64,000 bases of DNA, from the NCBI RefSeq assembly GCF_003688595.1, contig NZ_RCWT01000009.1:248001-312000 (forward strand). Reading direction: 5' to 3'. The stretch is from Sphingomonas sp. PP-F2F-G114-C0414. GTDB lineage: Bacteria > Pseudomonadota > Alphaproteobacteria > Sphingomonadales > Sphingomonadaceae. A model generated the notes under the pieces. The model had not been told where the DNA came from. It made no database searches and saw only the letters and a program-made list of their open reading frames with translations. Below, in pieces: positions 60,205-64,000 of this stretch (position 1 is the first letter of the stretch; every line of letters starts with the position of its first letter). A program made the position numbers and the translations under genes.

Positions 60205-61268
60205 GCGACATGATCGAGGCACCCGTGTCCGAAACAACGGACGCCGAACCCACCACCCGAATGAACATGATCCAGGCGATCAACTCCGCCATGGACATCA
60301 TGATGGAGCGCGACCCGGACGTGATCGTCATGGGCGAGGACGTCGGCTATTTCGGCGGCGTCTTCCGCGCGACCGCCGGGCTTCAGGCGAAGCACGGCAA
60401 GACCCGCGTCTTCGACACCCCGATCACCGAATGCGGCATCATCGGCGTTGCGGTGGGCATGGGCGCGTACGGCCTGCGCCCCGTCCCCGAGATCCAGTTC
60501 GCGGACTACATTTACCCCGCGCTCGACCAGCTCGTCTCCGAAGCCGCCCGCCTGCGCTACCGCTCCGCCGGCGAGTTCACCTCGCCGATCACGGTGCGCT
60601 CGCCGTTCGGCGGCGGCATCTTCGGCGGCCAGACGCACAGCCAGTCGCCGGAAGGGCTCTTCACGCACATGTCGGGCATCAAGACGGTCATCCCCTCGAC
60701 GCCCTACGACGCGAAGGGCCTGCTAATCGCCGCGATCGAGGACAATGATCCGACGCTCTTCTTCGAGCCCAAGCGCATCTACAACGGCCCGTTCGACGGC
60801 TATTGGGATCGACCGTCGCAGAACTGGTCGAAGCATCCGGCGGGCGAAGTCCCGACCGGCTATTACAAGATCGAGCTCGGCAAGGCGAAGATCGTCCGCG
60901 CCGGCGAGGCGCTCACGATCCTCGCCTACGGCACGATGGTCCATGTCTGCGCGGCCGTCGTGGCCGAAGCCGGAATCGACGCCGAGATCGTCGACCTTCG
61001 CACGCTCGTCCCGCTCGACATCGAGACGATCGAGGCGTCGGTGAAGAAGACCGGTCGCTGCATGATCGTCCACGAGGCGACTCGCACGAGCGGGTTCGGC
61101 GCGGAGCTGTCGGCGATCGTCCAGGAACGCTGTTTCTACCATCTCGAAGCGCCGATCGAGCGCGTGACCGGGTTCGACACGCCGTACCCGCACAGCCTCG
61201 AATGGGCCTATTTCCCGGGGCCGGTCCGCATCGGCGAAGCCCTGAAAAAGATCATGAAGGACGCATAA
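60201..61268 (+). CDS. bkdA2: Branched-chain 2-oxoacid dehydrogenase E1 beta subunit
   Basis: Forms the heterotetrameric E1 with BkdA1. The 355-residue product contains MNMIQAINSAMDIMMERDPD, VMGEDVGYFGGVFRAT, FDTPITECGIIGVAVGMGAY and SPFGGGIFGGQTHSQSPEGL. The C-terminal transketolase domain ends at ALKKIMKDA. The ATG at 60201 overlaps the alpha stop by four nucleotides, and its own stop overlaps the E2 start by one (TAATG), so all three genes are translationally coupled. Confidence 0.95.
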   Translation: MSDMIEAPVSETTDAEPTTRMNMIQAINSAMDIMMERDPDVIVMGEDVGYFGGVFRATAGLQAKHGKTRVFDTPITECGIIGVAVGMGAYGLRPVPEIQFADYIYPALDQLVSEAARLRYRSAGEFTSPITVRSPFGGGIFGGQTHSQSPEGLFTHMSGIKTVIPSTPYDAKGLLIAAIEDNDPTLFFEPKRIYNGPFDGYWDRPSQNWSKHPAGEVPTGYYKIELGKAKIVRAGEALTILAYGTMVHVCAAVVAEAGIDAEIVDLRTLVPLDIETIEASVKKTGRCMIVHEATRTSGFGAELSAIVQERCFYHLEAPIERVTGFDTPYPHSLEWAYFPGPVRIGEALKKIMKDA

Positions 61269-62647
61269 TGGCCCGCTTCACCTTCAAGCTGCCGGACATC
61301 GGCGAAGGCATCTCCGAGGCCGAGATCGTTGCGTGGCACGTCGCCATCGGCGACCGCGTCGAGGAGGATTCGCCGATCGCCGACATGATGACCGACAAGG
61401 CCACCGTCGAGATGGAGTCGCCGGTGACGGGAATCGTCGTTGAACTGGCAGGCGAAGTCGGCGACCAGGTCTCGATTGGCGCCGCGCTCGTTGTGATCGA
61501 GACGGACGCGGTGGATGCCGCGGACGAAGTCGTCGCCGCGCCGCTGACCTCGGCGCAGGCCGAGACCGCCGAACAATACGAAGCCGAGAACCCCGGCGTC
61601 GAAGAGGTGGTCGAGGCACCTCCCTCTCCCCTCTGGGGAGAGGGTCGGGGTGAGGGACAGCCCCAGGCGCAAACGCCGGCAACTGCCCCGACCCCTCACC
61701 CCAGCCCTCTCCCCGTCGGGGAGAGGGAGCAGAAGGCGCAAGCCGTTCCTGCGGCTGAGGCGGAGCCAAAGCCCCACGCGCTCGCATCCCCCGCAGTCCG
61801 CGCCCGCGCCCGCGACCTCGGCATCGACCTGGCCTCGGTAAAAACCGACTCCGACCGAGTCCGGCACGCCGACCTCGACGCCTACCTCCGCTACGGCTCG
61901 AGCGAAGGCTACCACCCCCCGCACGCGTCGCGCGCCCGCGAGGACCAGCCCATCAAGGTCATCGGCATGCGTCGTCGCATCGCCGAGAACATGGCTGCAT
62001 CGAAGCGCGCGATCCCGCACTTCACCTATGTCGACGAGATCGACGTCACCGCCCTCGAAGCGATGCGCGCCGACCTCAACGCCAACCGAGGCGGCCGCTC
62101 CAAGCTCACCATGCTGCCGCTGATGATCGTCGCGATCTGCAAGACGATCCCCGACTTCCCGATGCTTAACGCGCGCTACGACGACGAGGCCGGCGTGGTC
62201 ACGCGCCACGGCGCCATCCATCTCGGCATGGCCGCGCAGACCGATGCCGGGCTCACCGTCCCCGTGATCCGCGACGCACAGGACCGCAACGTCTGGCAGC
62301 TCGCAACCGAGATCACGCGTCTCGCGGAAGCCGCGCGCGCCGGCAAGCTCGCCCCCAGCGAAATGGGCGGCGGCACGATCACCGTAACCTCGCTAGGCCC
62401 GCTCGGCGGCATCGCCACGACCCCAGTGATCAACCGACCCGAAGTCGCGATCATCGGCCCCAACAAGATAGTCGAACGCCCGGTCTTCCGTTCTGATGGA
62501 AGAGGGGGCGACGAGGTCGTCCGCGCCAAGCTGATGAACCTGTCGATCAGCTGCGACCACCGCGTCGTCGACGGGTGGGACGCGGCAAGCTTCGTGCAAG
62601 GGTTGAAGAAGTACCTCGAAACCCCGGTCCTGCTCTTCGCGGACTGA
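61268..62647 (+). CDS. bkdB: Branched-chain 2-oxoacid dehydrogenase E2 (lipoyl acyltransferase), with repeat-derived linker
   Basis: Core acyltransferase of the complex. The 459-residue product has a lipoyl domain at 1-80 with Lys44 in TDKATVE, a peripheral-subunit-binding domain at about 172-210 (ASPAVRARARDLGIDLASVK), and a catalytic domain from about 228 ending with the active-site motif SCDHRVVDG. Residues 118-155 of the linker (PPSPLWGEGRGEG...SPLPVGERE) are the translation of a family K palindrome of about 112 bp. The reading frame is kept and the linker is Pro/Gly-rich, so the enzyme is probably functional. Confidence 0.94.
   Translation: MARFTFKLPDIGEGISEAEIVAWHVAIGDRVEEDSPIADMMTDKATVEMESPVTGIVVELAGEVGDQVSIGAALVVIETDAVDAADEVVAAPLTSAQAETAEQYEAENPGVEEVVEAPPSPLWGEGRGEGQPQAQTPATAPTPHPSPLPVGEREQKAQAVPAAEAEPKPHALASPAVRARARDLGIDLASVKTDSDRVRHADLDAYLRYGSSEGYHPPHASRAREDQPIKVIGMRRRIAENMAASKRAIPHFTYVDEIDVTALEAMRADLNANRGGRSKLTMLPLMIVAICKTIPDFPMLNARYDDEAGVVTRHGAIHLGMAAQTDAGLTVPVIRDAQDRNVWQLATEITRLAEAARAGKLAPSEMGGGTITVTSLGPLGGIATTPVINRPEVAIIGPNKIVERPVFRSDGRGGDEVVRAKLMNLSISCDHRVVDGWDAASFVQGLKKYLETPVLLFAD
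61620..61731. repeat. Palindromic element, family K, inside bkdB
   Basis: CTCTCCCCTCTGGGGAGAGG with GTCGGGGTGAGG and the inverse CCTCACCCC...CTCTCCCCGTCGGGGAGAGG. The only K copy here; it lies wholly within the E2 linker. Confidence 0.9.
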
Positions 62648-62665
62648 GTCCGGAAACTGATCGCT

Positions 62666-62770
62666 CTCCCCTCCCTGAAAGGGAGGGGCCGGGGGTGGGT
62701 TGGCTGCTGGGCGGACAAGACGCCTGCCAACTGGGCGACCCACCCCAACCCCTCCCTTCCAGGGGGGGCG
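62666..62770. repeat. Palindromic element, family J
   Basis: CCCCTCCCTGAAAGGGAGGG with GGGGGTGGGT and the inverse ACCCACCCC...CCCTCCCTTCCAGGGGG. It fills the convergent gap between bkdB and the thiolase gene. Confidence 0.88.
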
Positions 62771-62777
62771 AAGAAGC

Positions 62778-63974
62778 TCAGACGATCTCGAACAACCCGG
62801 CCGCGCCCATGCCCCCCGCGGTGCACATCGACACCACCACATAGCGCACGCCGCGTTTGCGCCCCTCTATCAGCGCATGCCCGACCAGCCGCGACCCCGT
62901 CATCCCGAACGGATGTCCGACCGCGATCGCGCCGCCGTTGACGTTATACTTCTCCGGATCGATCCCGAGGAAATCACGGCAATACAGGCATTGCGACGCG
63001 AACGCCTCGTTCAGCTCCCACAGCCCGATATCGCCCACCGACAGTCCCGTGCGCTCAAGCAGTTTCGGGATCGCGAAGATCGGGCCGATGCCCATTTCCG
63101 CCGGGCTGCATCCCGCCGCCTGGAAGCCGCGATAGATGCCCAGGATGTTCTTGCCCTCGGCCTCCGCGGTTCTGCGATCCATCAGCAACTGCGCAGAAGC
63201 CCCGTCCGACAACTGGCTGGCATTGCCCGCGGTCACGCTCGATCCCGGCCCCGAGAACTCACCACCCGGCCACACCGTCTTCAGCCCGCGCAGACCCTCC
63301 AGCGTCGTCCCCGCGCGAATACCCTCGTCCAGCGACAGCGTGACGCTCTCGATCCCGGCATGCGCACCCTGCTTGTCGTACAGCGCCTTCTCGACGGTGA
63401 TCGGCACGATCTCCTCGGCAAACGCGCCGTTCGCCACCCCGGCGGCGGCCCGCTGCTGGCTCATCGCGGCGTACGCATCCTGCGCCTCGCGGCTGATCCC
63501 GTATTTCTCCGCGACGATCTCCGCGGTCTCGATCATCGGGATATACGCCGCCGGCTCCTTCGCGACCACGCTCGCATTGACGAAGCGCGGCGCGTCCTTC
63601 GTCACGGTATAGCTGATCGACTCCATCCCGCCGGCCAGCGCGACATCCGCCTCGTCGCACATGATCGTCCGCGCCGCGAGCGCCACTGCGGTCAGCCCTG
63701 ACCCGCACTTCCGATCGAGCGTGAACGCGGGCACCGACTCCGGCAGCCCGCCCGCAAAGATCGCCATCCGCCCGGCGTTGCCGCCCTGCGTACCCCATTG
63801 ATTGCCGACGCCCCAAAACACCTCGTCGATCCGCGTCGGATCGATCCCGGCGCGCTCGACGACGGCGTTCATCACATGCCCCGCCAGCACCGGCGCCTCG
63901 GTCGCGTTGAACGCGCCGCGATACGCTTTGCCGATAGCGGTACGGGCGGTAGAGATGATGGCGGCTTCACGCAT
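62778..63974 (-). CDS. Acetyl-CoA C-acyltransferase (thiolase)
   Basis: A 398-residue thiolase catalysing reversible Claisen condensation or thiolysis of acyl-CoA. The nucleophile Cys90 lies in DRKCGSG, the catalytic His354 in [14 protein letters not shown], and the second Cys384 in [27 protein letters not shown] and [13 protein letters not shown] are also family-like. It could serve beta-oxidation or the end of branched-chain degradation, fitting the neighbouring bkd operon, but the acyl specificity is not readable from sequence. The start at 63974 is supported by AAAGG. Confidence 0.92.
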   Translation of the reverse strand: MREAAIISTARTAIGKAYRGAFNATEAPVLAGHVMNAVVERAGIDPTRIDEVFWGVGNQWGTQGGNAGRMAIFAGGLPESVPAFTLDRKCGSGLTAVALAARTIMCDEADVALAGGMESISYTVTKDAPRFVNASVVAKEPAAYIPMIETAEIVAEKYGISREAQDAYAAMSQQRAAAGVANGAFAEEIVPITVEKALYDKQGAHAGIESVTLSLDEGIRAGTTLEGLRGLKTVWPGGEFSGPGSSVTAGNASQLSDGASAQLLMDRRTAEAEGKNILGIYRGFQAAGCSPAEMGIGPIFAIPKLLERTGLSVGDIGLWELNEAFASQCLYCRDFLGIDPEKYNVNGGAIAVGHPFGMTGSRLVGHALIEGRKRGVRYVVVSMCTAGGMGAAGLFEIV

Positions 63975-64000
63975 GCTGGAACCTTTCAAGGATCGGGTAT

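Overview
This is ordinary chromosomal DNA of a GC-rich alphaproteobacterium, most likely Sphingomonas or a close relative. The indications are a DUF3297 protein, a Pseudomonas-type BkdA1/BkdA2/BkdB complex, an HslV with a 13-residue propeptide, a large Oar-like TonB receptor, and groESL under a CIRCE operator. Apart from sppA, which runs off the left edge, the genes are complete. I see no insertion sequence, integrase, CRISPR array or recognisable defence island.

Layout. 1-4172: sppA (partial) and the heat-shock operon groES-groEL. 4339-6309: a small cluster of poorly known genes (membrane-anchored LuxR-type HTH protein, two unknowns, a winged-helix protein) and tRNA-Gly(TCC). 6459-13638: a methyltransferase-like membrane protein, gshA and rsmE facing ubiA, pmbA and a CysQ/IMPase. 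13793-18059: an unknown exported protein, a TelA pair and a divergent MDR oxidoreductase. 18498-26875: an HExxH protein, typA, an L,D-transpeptidase, a Gly-rich exported protein, DUF3297, an ABC-F ATPase and a SleB-like hydrolase. 27185-35118: LytTR regulator, LytS-type kinase, TonB receptor and ligA, all on the minus strand. 35236-41031: an SDR, a Crp-family regulator and a class II aldolase, followed by recN and bamD. 41201-47279: mannose-6-phosphate isomerase, a glycosyltransferase, an Mth938 protein, secF-secD-yajC and tRNA-Pro(GGG). 47545-57606: maeB, a lysozyme-holin pair, hslVU, nitroreductase, a DEAD-box helicase, a Crp/Fnr regulator and a DUF6894 protein. 57758-63974: a FAH-family hydrolase, the branched-chain 2-oxoacid dehydrogenase E1alpha-E1beta-E2 operon and a convergent thiolase.

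The most striking feature is about 31 REP/BIME-like inverted-arm elements, each about 55-195 bp, in roughly eleven arm families. They fill most intergenic gaps longer than 200 bp. I label the families by arm core: A CCCCTCCCGnnnnCGGGAGG; B CTCCTGCGnACGCAGGAG; C CCTCCCCGGCACGGGGAGG; D TCATCCCCGCGnAGGCGGGG; E CACCCCGGCGAAGGCCGGGG; F CCTCCCCCGCnAGGGGGAGG; G TCATCCTGACGAAAGTCAGG; H TTCTCCCGCGAAGGCGGGAG; I TCATGCCGGGCTCGTTCCGG; J CCCTCCCTGAAAGGGAGGGG; K CTCTCCCCTCTGGGGAGAGG. Two copies lie in frame inside conserved genes, ligA and the bkdB E2 linker. One separates hslV from hslU.

I did not find a clearly new multi-gene system. The best leads are the in-frame repeat insertions, a 39-nt element shared by the groES-groEL and lysozyme-holin intercistronic gaps, a lone lysis cassette behind a perfect palindrome, and AlgR/LytTR-like direct repeats upstream of the TonB receptor.
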